Positions 12,401 through 23,029 of a stretch of 64,000 bases of DNA are shown here, in pieces (within the stretch, counting starts at the first letter, position 1; every line of letters begins with the position of its first letter). Both the position numbers and the translations under genes were made by a program. The notes under the pieces were generated by a model. That model was not told the DNA's origin. It saw only the letters and a list, made by a program, of their open reading frames with translations, and made no database searches. Location of the stretch: assembly GCA_028023455.1 (NCBI GenBank), contig JAQFVV010012423.1, positions 2,747,273 through 2,811,272 of the forward strand, given 5' to 3'. Source of the stretch: Epiperipatus broadwayi (taxonomy: Eukaryota > Onychophora > Udeonychophora > Euonychophora > Peripatidae).

Positions 12401-14391
12401 TGATGTTCTAATAAAGCTGAAGAAATAGCTTTAACATCGTCCCTGTACTAGAGGATATTAGGCAGGTAAATGTCATACCTCTTCACACTGTGCCATGATT
12501 TTGAGATATGTTAAGAGTAATACTCTAGCTTTCTTCCTTAATCCTATGCACCTGTTTTTGCTATCTTTATTTCATGTAACTGCATCGTTCAGTAAGATAT
12601 GTTTAAGAGAAATGATAAATAATTTAGAACTTAGGTTATGCTATCATTTTGTATAAGATTGGTTTATTTCCTTAGAAGGAATAGGACATTATAACTTAAA
12701 ATTGAAGATCCAAAGTATCCTAAGGAAAGAAAAGAATCATAGAATATATTTTGAATTTTATTTCGGAAATGAAATATAAACTTTTTAAAATAAAGTATCT
12801 AAACAAAGATATTTTCTTTAAAGTGATAATAATTTTAAATGCTTTAGTATTATTTTTTTAAAGAGAAAAATAAGTATTGCATATTTTTAAAATACAATAG
12901 TACAAAATAAATTATGTAAACAATATGCATAGTATATTTTTTTGCCTATTGATTAACAAAAATCTATTGATGATTACACTTATATCATACTAAAGTAAGG
13001 CTTAAAGAAGAATATATTATGATTAGTAAATATTGTGTGATAAATACTAAAATCTAGTACTGAATTTTGGATAATATTTTGTGTAACATCTTTGACTTTG
13101 CAAGATGAAAATTTTTTTAATATTTTGAGAAATCCATACTCATTATAAAATTTTGTTTTCTATAGAATGTTTTTCTAGGTATGAATTTTTTTAAAATAAG
13201 ATAGTTTAATAATATTAAGGATAAAATGCTGTTGCTAATAAAGTAGATAAATATATTTGGAATAAGTTAACCATAATGAGAAACCAAATAGTAACATTTT
13301 TTTAAAATTTTGTTCTAAATCTAAATAAAGATATAATTGAAATATAAATTATTTTTTTATAACCTGGTAAATCAAACTGTAAAGTAAAAAAGTTAAGGAT
13401 ATCCACTCTAAATAGTGTAAATAAATTGTTTATTTATTTGTTGTTAGTAATAAGCTTTGTTAAATTTTGTTATTTCAAAAAATTTTGTGTCTGAGTTATT
13501 TATTTCTTCACATCGCTGCATGAAAACACGATATATGCATAATAACTGAAACAAATATATAATTTTACACAAAAGATAAATAGAGAATTATTTTAAGAAT
13601 TTTAAATATTTTATTAGTATTCATTATAATTAAATAATCATAAGCTTACATTATTTTATTGGTCATAAATCAGTTATCACAATATTATATTAAATTATAT
13701 GCTATCAGTTGCCACACATATTTTGTTTGTCAGATTATTAAAATGCTACCACATATTTATTATATCATTACATGAAGATATAAGATCATATTATATTATT
13801 TCATTATGGTAATAAAATTATAGTAAAAAGAAAAGATATACAGAATTAGTTAAACAATGAAGAATATTATTACTGTTATTTATTATTATTAGTTTCAGTG
13901 TAGTAGATTATGACATAAAATCCCTTCTCATATTTTACTACTGTATTTTTAAATTAACTTAGAATATACTTTATGAACCTGAGATTATTTTATTGAGCTA
14001 GATTATTAAATAGAAGATTAAGACTTAATTATTAGTTTAATCTTAGTGAGTAGAAGTTATTAAAGTCGTAAGAATACTATGAGTTTGTTATTTGAAATAG
14101 TAATAAAGGTGGAATAGTGTTCTTATGCCATTGAGGTAGTATCCTGTGGGATATTGGCTCAATGTAATCTATCTTGTCACATGTATTTTCACTTCAAGTC
14201 TCATGAAAATATTAAATATTTATTTAATTTATTTTTATAAATTGAACCTTATTCGAATTTTTAAATTTGAGCTAGTGGAATATTTAATTTTAATGCTGAA
14301 TATTTTATTTATTAATTATTAACTGAGCTAGAACCTGTTTTATTTTATATCATATATTATCTGGAAGTGAGGATGCACGAGAGCAAGGTTA

Positions 14392-14393
<2 letters not shown>
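9468..14393. other. AT-rich non-coding stretch
   Basis: Nearly 5 kb of AT-rich sequence without a supported ORF, RNA gene or recognisable element. Stops are frequent in all frames. Confidence 0.5.
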
Positions 14394-14429
<36 letters not shown>

Positions 14430-14650
14430 ATATTGAATATTTAATGACATTTTATCCATGTAGTTATTTTTTAATCAAAGCTCATTTATAACATAATTAA
14501 ACAAGCAATTAATTTAAAACTACATGTGATTTCAGTTTTCCAATCTAGTTTTTAATTGGTTAGCTGCTTATTTACATTATGAATAATCAATAATTAAAAA
14601 ATATGGATAAAATGTCATTAAACTTTCAATATTTACATCTATAATATTTT
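14394..14650. repeat. (AT)n tract followed by imperfect inverted repeat
   Basis: An (AT)n tract (14394-14425) runs into a left arm (14425-14475, core tttaatgacattttatccat). Its reverse complement lies at about 14592-14640 (core atggataaaatgtcattaaa). The arms are roughly 45-50 bases with mismatches, and the spacer is about 115 bases. It may be part of the repeat whose relative is at 57070-57352, because the shared family core follows at 14690-14805. Confidence 0.7.
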
Positions 14651-14684
14651 CAATATTTAAATCTTAATATTTGCATCTGGAATA

Positions 14685-14805
14685 TTATGTATAATACAAA
14701 TAAATGTCCATTAATTAAAAACAATAAAAAATAATAAATATAATAGTAGAAGTACTTTCAGTTAATTTCTTCACTTTCCTCAACTACTATTATATTCAGG
14801 CACTT
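14685..14805 (+). repeat. dispersed repeat copy, related to 57070-57210
   Basis: It contains aaatgtccattaattaaaaac and, about 40 bases later, agaagtactttcagttaatttctt followed by cctcaact. The same two blocks occur in the same order and similar spacing at 57081-57212. The copies share no ORF, so this is a short non-coding repeat family. Confidence 0.6.
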
Positions 14806-15571
14806 ACGCAGATTAAAAAACACTATATAAGAGTTAATTATGACTATATTTATTATTTGTATTGTTATATATAATTATAATATTTATGAAGTGATAATAT
14901 TCAAATATGAGTGCAATATGAAACGTTTCCATTTAGGTTTTCCAGAGACATATTAATAAATTATAAACACTTTTACAAGATTGTTAAAATTAATAAAATA
15001 TATAATTATAAGTTTAGATTTAGTGAACAATGTATTATGTTATATGTATTTTTATTACTAATATTATAAATGAAAACACTTGGTTTTTATATAACATTTT
15101 AAATTTTAATAAATAATAAGCTAATAAAAGGTACTTAAATTTCTCACACATGGTATTGTAAGATAAAGCTACAATATATTCATTACAAAGTCAATTATTA
15201 GTAAATATAGATATATTAGTAATATCTAAAAAATAAATATTCTAACATTTCTGTTACAAAGCACACAATAACATAGTATGTGTGCAAATAAATATAAAGT
15301 TGAGACAAAAATTTTGTAGATATTTTTTTAATTTCCTGGAATAAAATAATTCTAGTAAAAGTTTAAATAATTTTAAATTTAAAATAAAATTTTATTATTA
15401 ATTAAGCATTTAAAAAGGTCTAAATAAATATTAATATTGTATTCTGATTTTGAATTTAAAAAAAGCATGTTTCTGATAATTGTAAAAAAAATATTATCTA
15501 TTTTTGAAATCTTTTAATTAATGCTTGTATACATTCATATGGAGAAAGGGTAAACTTCAAGTGTTTCATAG

Positions 15572-15745
15572 CTACAAATATATTCTAAAAAACAGTTTGC
15601 TTGCCTTAAATATATTCAATTCTGGTCACTGCAGTTATACTTTTCCCAATGTGGCTATAAACCAATCTCACCAAGAGAAATCTCCCATCTTGCTAAAGAA
15701 TTAATTTATATGTATCCTGTTTTAGCTATATGCAGAGAAGCATAG
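15572..15745 (+). pseudogene. short coding-like fragment (57 codons), unidentified
   Basis: An open frame between stops with sharply more protein-like composition than its surroundings. From 15614 it reads IQFWSLQLYFSQCGYKP, then a charged helical stretch SPREISHLAKELI, then a hydrophobic MYPVLAIC. It stops at TAG 15743-15745. The surrounding DNA is ordinary AT-rich sequence. A possible donor gtaagt follows the stop at 15759-15764, so it is not an intact internal exon with that donor. It may be a relic of a processed gene or of a transposon protein; I do not recognise the family with certainty. Confidence 0.3.
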
Positions 15746-15999
15746 ATAAACATATGTAGTAAGTAACATTATATATAATGATAACAAAATTTTAAATGAG
15801 TTATTTTAGTAATTTCTTAAAACGACATTTGAAAACCTATATTTTTAAATTTTAAATGTTGTTAATAAGAGCTACTTGCAATTATGATATTTATATAGAG
15901 AAAATTATATTTCAAATTTTAGTAATTCCTTAAAATGACATTTAAAAATATGACTCAAAGTGCAAGTAATAATTTTGCTTGGATTAAAAAAAAATAGTC

Positions 16000-16110
16000 A
16001 ACCGTTGGTGGCTGAGTGGTCAGTGTTTCACAAGCAGTTGTCCTGGGTTTGCAGTTTCACTTCCTTGCTGATGTTTTTTCACATGAAAAAATAAATAAAA
16101 AAAAAGTAAA
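16000..16110 (+). repeat. tRNA-derived SINE-like element
   Basis: The head resembles a tRNA: tggctgagtgg (16008-16018) fits the RNA polymerase III A box. The segment tcctgggtttgcag about 23 bases further fits a decayed B-box region. The body ends in an A-rich tail (gaaaaaataaataaaaaaaaag, 16085-16106). This is head, short body and A-rich tail, the classic SINE layout. An upstream A-run makes any target-site duplication hard to call. No stable cloverleaf can be drawn, so it is not a functional tRNA gene. Confidence 0.55.
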
Positions 16111-16184
16111 GGTTAATAGATAATATTATATTTGTTTTTCAAGAGAATAAGTGAAATTTATATACTTTGAATGTGGAAATAACT

Positions 16185-16187
<3 letters not shown>

Positions 16188-16246
<59 letters not shown>
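16188..16246. repeat. (AT)n microsatellite in two blocks
   Basis: Two alternating AT blocks separated by cacat, flanked by tgtgat and its near reverse complement, so the whole can fold back on itself. Confidence 0.9.
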
Positions 16247-16249
<3 letters not shown>

Positions 16250-16250
<1 letters not shown>

Positions 16251-18100
16251 TTAAGTTATTTAAAATTTATATTTATAAAAACAAACTAAAACAAGTAAAT
16301 AATTTTGCTTGAATTTGAATTAAAAAGAAAAGCTAAAAGTATAGATTTAATTTATAGATGATGCATTTTTTTTTTAAAAAAGAGAAACTCTTTTTAGATT
16401 AGAAAAAAATATCTGCTGTATTATTTGTAAAGACATTTATAAATTTTAATCAACAGTGATCTGTGAGAGGAGAGACTGTTATAGGATAATATTCTAAAAA
16501 AGGAAATTGTAAACTATTATGATAGAATTTGATAATTCATTCATATCATTTTTATTTTTATTGATACACATGTGTATATGTAAATTTTATATACATTTTG
16601 CAAATGGAATTAATTAGAAAAATAATATTTTTAATAACTTTATTATTTTGTCAATTCAAAAATAGGATATGATGTAAATGGCAGTGTGTGCATTAATTGC
16701 TAAATATCATCACATATATATTAAATCTTGTCCTATAAAAAGGAACATTAATTTTTGTTATTATTAAATATGTATTATAAAATGAATTTCATTTATAGAG
16801 TTATGACAATATTAAATAATAAATTATACCACACAAATGATATGCATATGTATTTGATGTAAACCTAGTATAAGTGTATTTCATATTATTCAATTGTGAT
16901 ATCTGAAATTTTTAATCATTTATTGTATTTTATATGATGACATATAAATCAATTGTTACTGCACATCTATGTGCAAATATCAATGCTTGTCAGATAGTTA
17001 CTTATATATAAATTTTAATCATTTATTTTATTATTTTATGACAAGTAAAATATGTTAATATGTTCAGAAATTATTAAGGTGATAGTGTTTAGTGTATATT
17101 AATCAAAATCATAAAGCTTGTATGTGTATAACCTTATTCTAGAGACATTGACTTCATTTATTTTTGGGTTATTAATAAACTTGTATTCAATTGTTAAAAT
17201 TATTTAAGTGATTTAATTCTAGATGATTTTTAGCATATTACATTTACATAATCTCTTGATCACAGTAACAGTTATAGACCTTATGTTATCTGAGCTAGAT
17301 TCAAGCATAACAGTCTAATATGTGGAAGGTGATGTATTTTAGTGTAGGGGCATTCCAGTATGACATTGTCCTGGTTTAGCATGAGGATTATATTCTTCAA
17401 AGCTCATAAACTACATTTTATTTTTGTTTAGTCTCTATCAGAATTTTAGTTTATAATTGGCCAGTGCATTAATGGTACTAAGTGGATAGACCATTGATGA
17501 TGATCAGCATGTTTTAATATCCCATCATTATTGTTTTTGTTATTATATATCCAGACAGATTAGCTCTTAAGTTGATGCAATCTAATTAACATTAAAATAA
17601 TTGCCCAGGTTGGCAAAGGCTAAATAATTGGCCTGGTCTATAGTAAACCCATTTCAAATCCAGCCATAAGATGGACTGTTGATTTATTTTATTGTTGATC
17701 TTGCATGATAAATGGTTATTTTTTTGAGTAGTACTTGTACTTACTTTTACTTATTGATAATGCTGGTTGGTGTATGGCTTATTATACTAATATAGTTGCT
17801 CTAAGAAATTAACTGGGTTGATCTCTCAGAATCTCATGATCCCATGCTCTATATATGATATATAACATTACTTAAATATCTTTTAATACAAATATCTCTT
17901 ACTTTAATATTTCTTTGATATACTTTAATATCTTACTTTAATATCTTACATAAATTTTATACTTAATATTTTATATTTCATATATATTAAATTTCATTAT
18001 TTGAAATATCTTGTTAACTGGGATTGACTTTAATATTATATTTATAGTGTATTTGAAATATTTTTCTTCACTGCAGGAATGATCACCTGAAAACCCATCC
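16250..18100. other. AT-rich non-coding stretch
   Basis: No supported gene. The part 17260-17830 is slightly less AT-rich but shows no long frame or recognisable motif. Confidence 0.5.
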
Positions 18101-18102
18101 TG

Positions 18103-18106
<4 letters not shown>

Positions 18107-18155
<49 letters not shown>
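18107..18155. repeat. (AT)n microsatellite
   Basis: About 24 AT units directly next to the left terminal repeat of the Penelope element. Confidence 0.95.
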
Positions 18156-18159
<4 letters not shown>

Positions 18160-18183
18160 AAACGAAGATTTTCACGGGTTGCA

Positions 18184-18250
18184 TATATAAACGACATATT
18201 GTGCGGGTTCATCCATGTTAAAATTTTTTTTAAATATTAATATTCTGACA
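18184..18250 (+). repeat. left terminal inverted repeat of the Penelope element
   Basis: It contains acgacatattgtgcgggttc and catgttaaaatttttttt. It matches the reverse complement of 19766-19836 with a few substitutions and a short length change in the T run. Confidence 0.8.
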
Positions 18251-18389
18251 TTCCAACTTGGTCACACATGTCATCCACTGGGTGATAAAAGGTAGAAAGA
18301 TGGTTATAGAGGTGCTACAATCACTGATTTGAATAAACATTAAAATTCCACCAATAGCAAAAATGTTAAATTTAAGAATGTTTTTTAAA

Positions 18390-18690
18390 AAAATCTTTCC
18401 AAATAGGAGGAAGTTTGCATGTATCATCTCACTTATTGATACAATCTGGCCTTTTAAGTGTCTAAATGACTTCTCTAATTTTGCACTGGTAGAAATTATC
18501 ACATCTGGATATAATCCTGGTACTATAAAAATCAATTTTATGACCTGAATCTATAGTATGGAGTGAGAGTGCTGATGATGATGAGTGTTGTTTAACTGCA
18601 TTAGCATGCTCATATTCCTAACACTGATGCAATGATTACTCATACCTATGTAAGAAGCTTTACAATTTTCATATGAGATTTAATAAACAC
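18390..18690 (-). pseudogene. GIY-YIG endonuclease domain of the Penelope element, broken
   Basis: In one minus-strand reading frame, with interruptions, I read SHGVY, then a spacer, then SYIGMS. These are the GVY and YIG halves of the GIY-YIG nuclease motif. Further on come HKIDFYSTRIISRC, CKIREVI, a TAG, then DCINK, a TGA, and DDTCKLPPIWK. The Glu of the IREVI segment sits where this nuclease family usually has its metal-binding Glu. Two in-frame stops after that Glu, plus a stop inside the GVY spacer, show it is inactive. The relic at 40130-40480 aligns to it throughout. In Penelope elements this domain nicks target DNA for reverse transcription. Confidence 0.75.
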
Positions 18691-19740
18691 CATGAGATTC
18701 AAGAGGGATTGAATCATTAGGCTTGGTTATTATATTGCTGATCTTTTGATGAGTAGAAAAAGCTGTATCTATATTATAGTGTTTCAATATATGTCCAATA
18801 CTGTCTGTAGTTCTTTTTACATATGGAACATAAATCCTAATAGCTGATTTATCATCTTTTTGTTTCCTATTTTGTCCATTTTGGGCTTGAAATAAGGCTT
18901 TTTTTATAAATTTATAATTATAACTATTTGCTAATAAAACACTATTAATATGATTTATTTCTTCTTTCAGATGTGAATTATATGAAAGGTTAATTGCTTT
19001 ATCTAAAAGAGTTTTGGCTACAGAAACTATCTGAGTTGGGTGATGATGAGAATGTAAATGTAAATATCTGTCCATGTGTGTATTCTTTCTGTAAATCAAA
19101 AAAGATAAACTATTTGGTGTTCTGGTGACTAGAACATCAAGAAAAGGGAGCTTTCCATCAGACTCTGTCTCCATTGTAAATTTAATATGAGGATGCATAT
19201 TATTTAGATGTAAGAAAAATCATCTAATTTATTTTTTTCATGTTGCCATATGACAAAAGTGTCATCTATGTATCTGAGTCAAATGAGAGGTTTTAAAGAT
19301 GATGATTCTAAAGCACGAGTTTTTATATTTTCCATAAATAAATCAGCTATTACTCCTGAGATAGGTGAGCCCATAGGAGTACCAAAAACATGTCTGTAAT
19401 GCTGTCCATTGTATACAAAATATGTGTTCAAGAGACAATGTTTAATCAATGCAATAATATGGTCTGGTAAATTGCAATGTTGTGTGATTAAATTTAAAGC
19501 TTCATCAATTGGAATGTTTGTAAACAAAGGCACGACAACAGAACTGACCAGAATGTCATTAGCATTAATTTTTAAACATTTTAAAACAGAAATAAAATGA
19601 AAAGAGTTTTTAATATATGATTTAATAGATAGGATTGTAAGTTTAATGAAATCCGATAAATATCTAGCTAAAATATGAGTTGGAGATCCTATTGCACTTA
19701 TTATTGTGGGTATCTGGTTTGTGAATTTTTACTACTCAGT
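18680..19740 (-). pseudogene. Penelope reverse transcriptase, broken
   Basis: Successive pieces follow the Penelope RT order. First comes KFTNQIPTIISAIGSPTH near 19700. Then VVVPLFTNIPIDEAL at 19490-19548, where families have a DVxSLFTNxP motif A. Then FGTPMGSPISGVIADLFME at 19339-19395, then RYIDDTFVIW at 19243-19275, the YxDD active site. Then come FTMETESDGKLPFLDVLV and HMDRYLHLHSHHHP at 19020-19180. The catalytic Asp of motif A is replaced by Val (codon at 19537-19539), and a TGA interrupts just before RYIDD. A frameshift after LDDF near 19220 splits the two main open pieces. RT function is lost, although YIDD survives. Confidence 0.85.
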
Positions 19741-19765
19741 GGATGACTTGTGTGTCCAAGTCGAA

Positions 19766-19836
19766 ATATCGGAATATTAATATTAAAATTTTTTTTAACA
19801 CGGATGAACCCGCAAAATATGTCGTTTATATATATT
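19766..19836 (-). repeat. right terminal inverted repeat of the Penelope element
   Basis: Reverse-complement partner of 18184-18250, sharing gggttcatccgtgttaaa-type sequence when read on the minus strand. On that strand it lies upstream of the RT. Confidence 0.8.
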
Positions 19837-20384
19837 GGAATTTTTTCTTGTACAAGATCATATTATATGCAACGCTAATCAAATGAAATTGAAAATATAT
19901 ATATTTTCAAAGAAACTAAAAGAAAAAGAAATTTTATATTGATTAAAGCCAATAAAACATAGAGTAAACTAAAATATAAATTTATTAAAATTTGTGATTA
20001 AATTGCATTAACAAAGGAGATAAGAAATCAGAAGCTACTATTAATGGAGGATAAGCAAATTAATCTTGGTTCTAGAATTTTATCACTGATTAATCTACTT
20101 AAATATTCATGTATAATAAAAACTTATCAATGACAACATTTATATTTGCTTGAAATAAACTATATATTTATCTGATATTTAATTTTTACTTGAGTAAACA
20201 TATTAGAAATATTTATTTTTACAATAATATTTTAAAAATTCAATAATTTCAAAATTAAATAACATTAATTATCACAAATTGCTTTATACTTAAATACTTA
20301 ATCATTATAAAATATTATTTTTATAGTTGATAATTAATCTATTAATAGAAAATGTAGAATATTTAAATAAATAAATAATCTTAC

Positions 20385-20629
20385 CATTATGAAAAGCAAA
20401 TGCCCCCTTTAACCAATCAAAGTTGATGCGAGTGTATTCAGGCTTTCCCAGTTTAGAATGAAATTCTACCACAAATGTATGACCTGGATGTGACAGAAAG
20501 TCCTCTCTTGGTGAAAAATCACTTAGATGCATATATTTACTAGTGGGACTGCAGTAGCGTTTAACTGGGTGACGTTCATTACTAGGCGATATTTCATAAA
20601 GATCCATATATGTTTCACAACTATCTCCC
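20385..20629 (-). CDS. host gene exon, second half of a CUB-like domain
   Basis: On the minus strand the acceptor TCTGAATTTAG ends at 20630, and the exon runs 20629-20385 to a donor GTAAGAT. Reading from the phase left by the exon at 20721-20907 gives EGDSCETYMDLYEIS, PVKRYCSPTSKY, FLSHPGHTFVVEFHSKLG and NFDWLKGAFAFHN. A Cys-x-x-x-x-Asp-Leu-Tyr segment, then a second Cys, then a hydrophobic strand, then a closing aromatic G-F-F strand is the second half of a CUB fold. It ends in phase 1. The intron to the previous exon is only 91 bases. CUB domains occur in secreted proteases, receptors and receptor-auxiliary proteins; a SOL-1/neuropilin-like membrane protein is possible, but the specific gene cannot be named. 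Confidence 0.7.
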
Positions 20630-20720
20630 CTAAATTCAGAACAAAAGTAATAATTAAAAGAAATTACTTTAAAATATAAAATGATTAAAAAATTAAAACA
20701 TTTTTATTTAATGTGCTTAC

Positions 20721-20907
20721 TCTAAGCTGTAAGTAAAGAGGGATATAATTGCAATTTCTTTTGGTTGAGGCATAAACTTGAATATACAGGCAGTTTCTTT
20801 TGGAAACCAGTTTGAAGGTGTAGCAAAGTTTCCAGTGGGAATCTTGTTACTTGGAAACTCCCAGTTGCAAAATGTTTGTGGTAATCGATATAAAGTTTGT
20901 CCTTTAG
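20721..20907 (-). CDS. host gene exon, first half of a CUB-like domain
   Basis: On the minus strand the acceptor is a T-rich tract ending TTTTTTAG at 20908. The exon runs 20907-20721 and the donor GTAAGC follows. Coding reads KGQTLYRLPQTFCNWEF, then TGNFATPSNWFPKETACIF, then FKFMPQPKEIAIISLFTYSLE. The pattern C-x-W-x-F, G-x-F-x-x-P, FP-x-x-x-x-C and an Ile-rich strand before the second half is typical of CUB modules. It starts in phase 1 and ends in phase 2. With the next exon it makes 432 bases in phase 1-1, about 144 residues, one complete shufflable extracellular module. No signal peptide is visible, so this is an internal piece of a larger gene whose other exons I could not find here. Confidence 0.7.
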
Positions 20908-21222
20908 CTAAAAAAAATGAAAAAAAGTTATAATTATACATACTTATATGAGATGAATTGTTTTTTTTTCATTTTTATTTTTTACACTAAAACAAGTAAT
21001 GAACACATTTATTTATTAGCTATCATAATTCTAATTTCCGTTTGATTTTATTTCTAACATTTCCTATTACAATACCTCTGGGATTTAAATTTTTTTTGCA
21101 GAGTGTTCAGTTTAATAACATTAAATATGAAACTATGCTTTTAACTTTATTTTTACAAAAAAATATGAAACTATTCAGAGATAAACATTATAAAAATTAT
21201 TAAGGAAAAATTACTATATTTA
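20908..21222. other. upstream intron sequence of the CUB gene (inferred)
   Basis: AT-rich sequence on the 5' side of the first CUB exon on the minus strand; the acceptor tract lies at its edge. No further exon is recognisable. Confidence 0.4.
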
Positions 21223-21318
21223 TTCACAAACATATGTATATACTGAAGCCGTCAATCTTGTTCACAAACATATGCATATACTGAAGCAGTCAATCTTAGT
21301 CAAGATTGAGCTTCATGA
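21223..21318. repeat. 38-bp tandem duplication ending in a small hairpin
   Basis: ttcacaaacatatg..atatactgaag..gtcaatctt occurs twice with a 38-base period (from 21223 and from 21261). The second copy is followed by its own reverse complement: gaagcagtcaatctta and aagattgagcttc. No function is evident. Confidence 0.75.
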
Positions 21319-21319
21319 T

Positions 21320-22943
21320 CTAATGTATTAGCTAACCACCTAACAAGATTCAAACCTTACATCCTGACCTGTTTCCTTGTTTATATATGTGTATAGTATA
21401 TATATATCTTAGAAGTATTTCCAAATATTTAATTTATCAGCTTAATTATTGTTTGACATTTTAAAATAGAAATCACGAGTGTACATCCTCAGATATATAT
21501 GTAATGGGATTTGATGTAAAGAATATTTTAATATTATTGTAAATATTTTATTTTAGATTTATTAATATTATTTTATGTAAAAATTAAAAAGAATGACACA
21601 ACTTGTCGAGAAAGTTCTCAAAAGTAATTAAATATGACGGAAGTAAGTTACTGTTTGAAACATAAAATTGCTTTCGTTAATTAAAATTGGACTTAAATCT
21701 AAAATAATCATGTTAATGAAAATTGTTTTGTTCTAAATATTTCTTCAAATCTATTTTAAAATCTGGAAATAGATTTGAATATACTTTCTAGGCCTTATCG
21801 ACTGTTTGCATCGTTTGAAACAAAAAGACAAAGGCATAAGTTTTATTATCATAATTAAATTCACATTTTTGTTATGGCAAGAAAACTCTTAAGTGCATTC
21901 CAGGAATAACTGAATGAAATATAAATAGGACCAAAACCAATATCAATAATATCTTTACTCCTAGTATAATCGTGTCACTAGCATACCTCATGTCACTTTG
22001 AAATTTAAAAATGCCACCCTAGTAGAGGCAATAAAACTACCTTTCCCAACCTTTTGATATCATCTTTTGCTGTCATACCATTCAGCTACCACCTTAGAAT
22101 GAATGGAGAAATAAGAAAAGTGAACTATTAAACCTTAACTACAAGCTTCCTGCCACCAAAACAAAGAATTAACCCTTATGGATTCAAATAGTTACTCTGT
22201 ACAGGCTGGAGTCCGCCAACTGACTGGACTTCCACTTTTTGCAAGTTAACCTATCAGTGCCACTGTCAAAGAAATTTTATTCTTTCTAATTAAATTCTCA
22301 AACTTTGCAGTTTCAACCTCTCAATGCCTTTGTCTTACCTTTATAATCTCATTTTATGTTTAAAACTTTTATTACTCTAGATAACTATCCTTCCTAACAT
22401 ATTATATTTACGCTCTTATATATTTTAAACTTTGGTGCATGCAATTTATTATGATTATTAGTTATATTATGTATTTAACCTTTCAAATTAATATGCCAAT
22501 TAAATTCAACCTCACGAGCCCGCTCTATAACACTTTCCTTTTAAAACTAAATCTCTCTATATTGAGGTTATTAATAATCCATTCATTTATGTTTTATTGC
22601 AAATATGTATGCCCACCAGATTATGTTTCTTTTAATTAATATTTTTTTCTTTCATGAAGTTATTATTTTCAACATGGGTAGAATGAAATAATTCTACTCA
22701 TTTTATGAAATGTAAATCTATCAGTTTGATTAACACAGTGAATATATTGTTATTTTATTTTCTTAATTTTATAAGGTTCCCATTAGATTAATCTCTTATT
22801 ATAAATTTATTGTATATTCCCTGGTAATTTTGTTTACATAAATATATTCTTTCAAATATCAATGACTGTGGGATTTATTAGTTATCAGTATTATAAAATG
22901 GGAAAGGAGTAAAGTCATGATTTATTTTATTAATAATAAATCA

Positions 22944-22944
<1 letters not shown>
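21320..22944. other. AT-rich non-coding stretch
   Basis: No supported gene. The part 22000-22330 is less AT-rich but contains no convincing frame. Confidence 0.45.
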
Positions 22945-22983
<39 letters not shown>

Positions 22984-22984
22984 C

Positions 22985-23026
<42 letters not shown>

Positions 23027-23029
23027 GCT
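22945..23029. repeat. paired (AT)n tracts with palindromic flanks
   Basis: Two (AT)n blocks (22945-22980 and 22988-23023). The second is enclosed by agcacaata and tattgtgct, so it forms a natural hairpin. Confidence 0.9.

Larger units (their letters stand above)
18184..19836 (-). mobile_element. Penelope-like retroelement, decayed, inverted terminal repeats
   Basis: Penelope-type reverse transcriptase followed by a GIY-YIG endonuclease, both on the minus strand and both broken. The ends carry about 65-bp inverted repeats: 18184-18250 reads tataaacgacatattgtgcg, and its reverse complement lies at 19766-19836 (cgcaaaatatgtcgtttata). Penelope elements are known to carry terminal repeats that may be direct or inverted, and this copy fits. 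The core is short, about 1.6 kb, so the N-terminal part of the RT is missing and the copy is 5' truncated. It lies just beyond the CUB exons on the same strand, probably in an intron or 3' flank of that gene. Confidence 0.85.

Noticed and set aside
18230-18548. 101-codon minus-strand and 61-codon plus-strand frames
   Set aside because: They overlap the GIY-YIG relic in other frames; the homologous reading is a different frame with stops.
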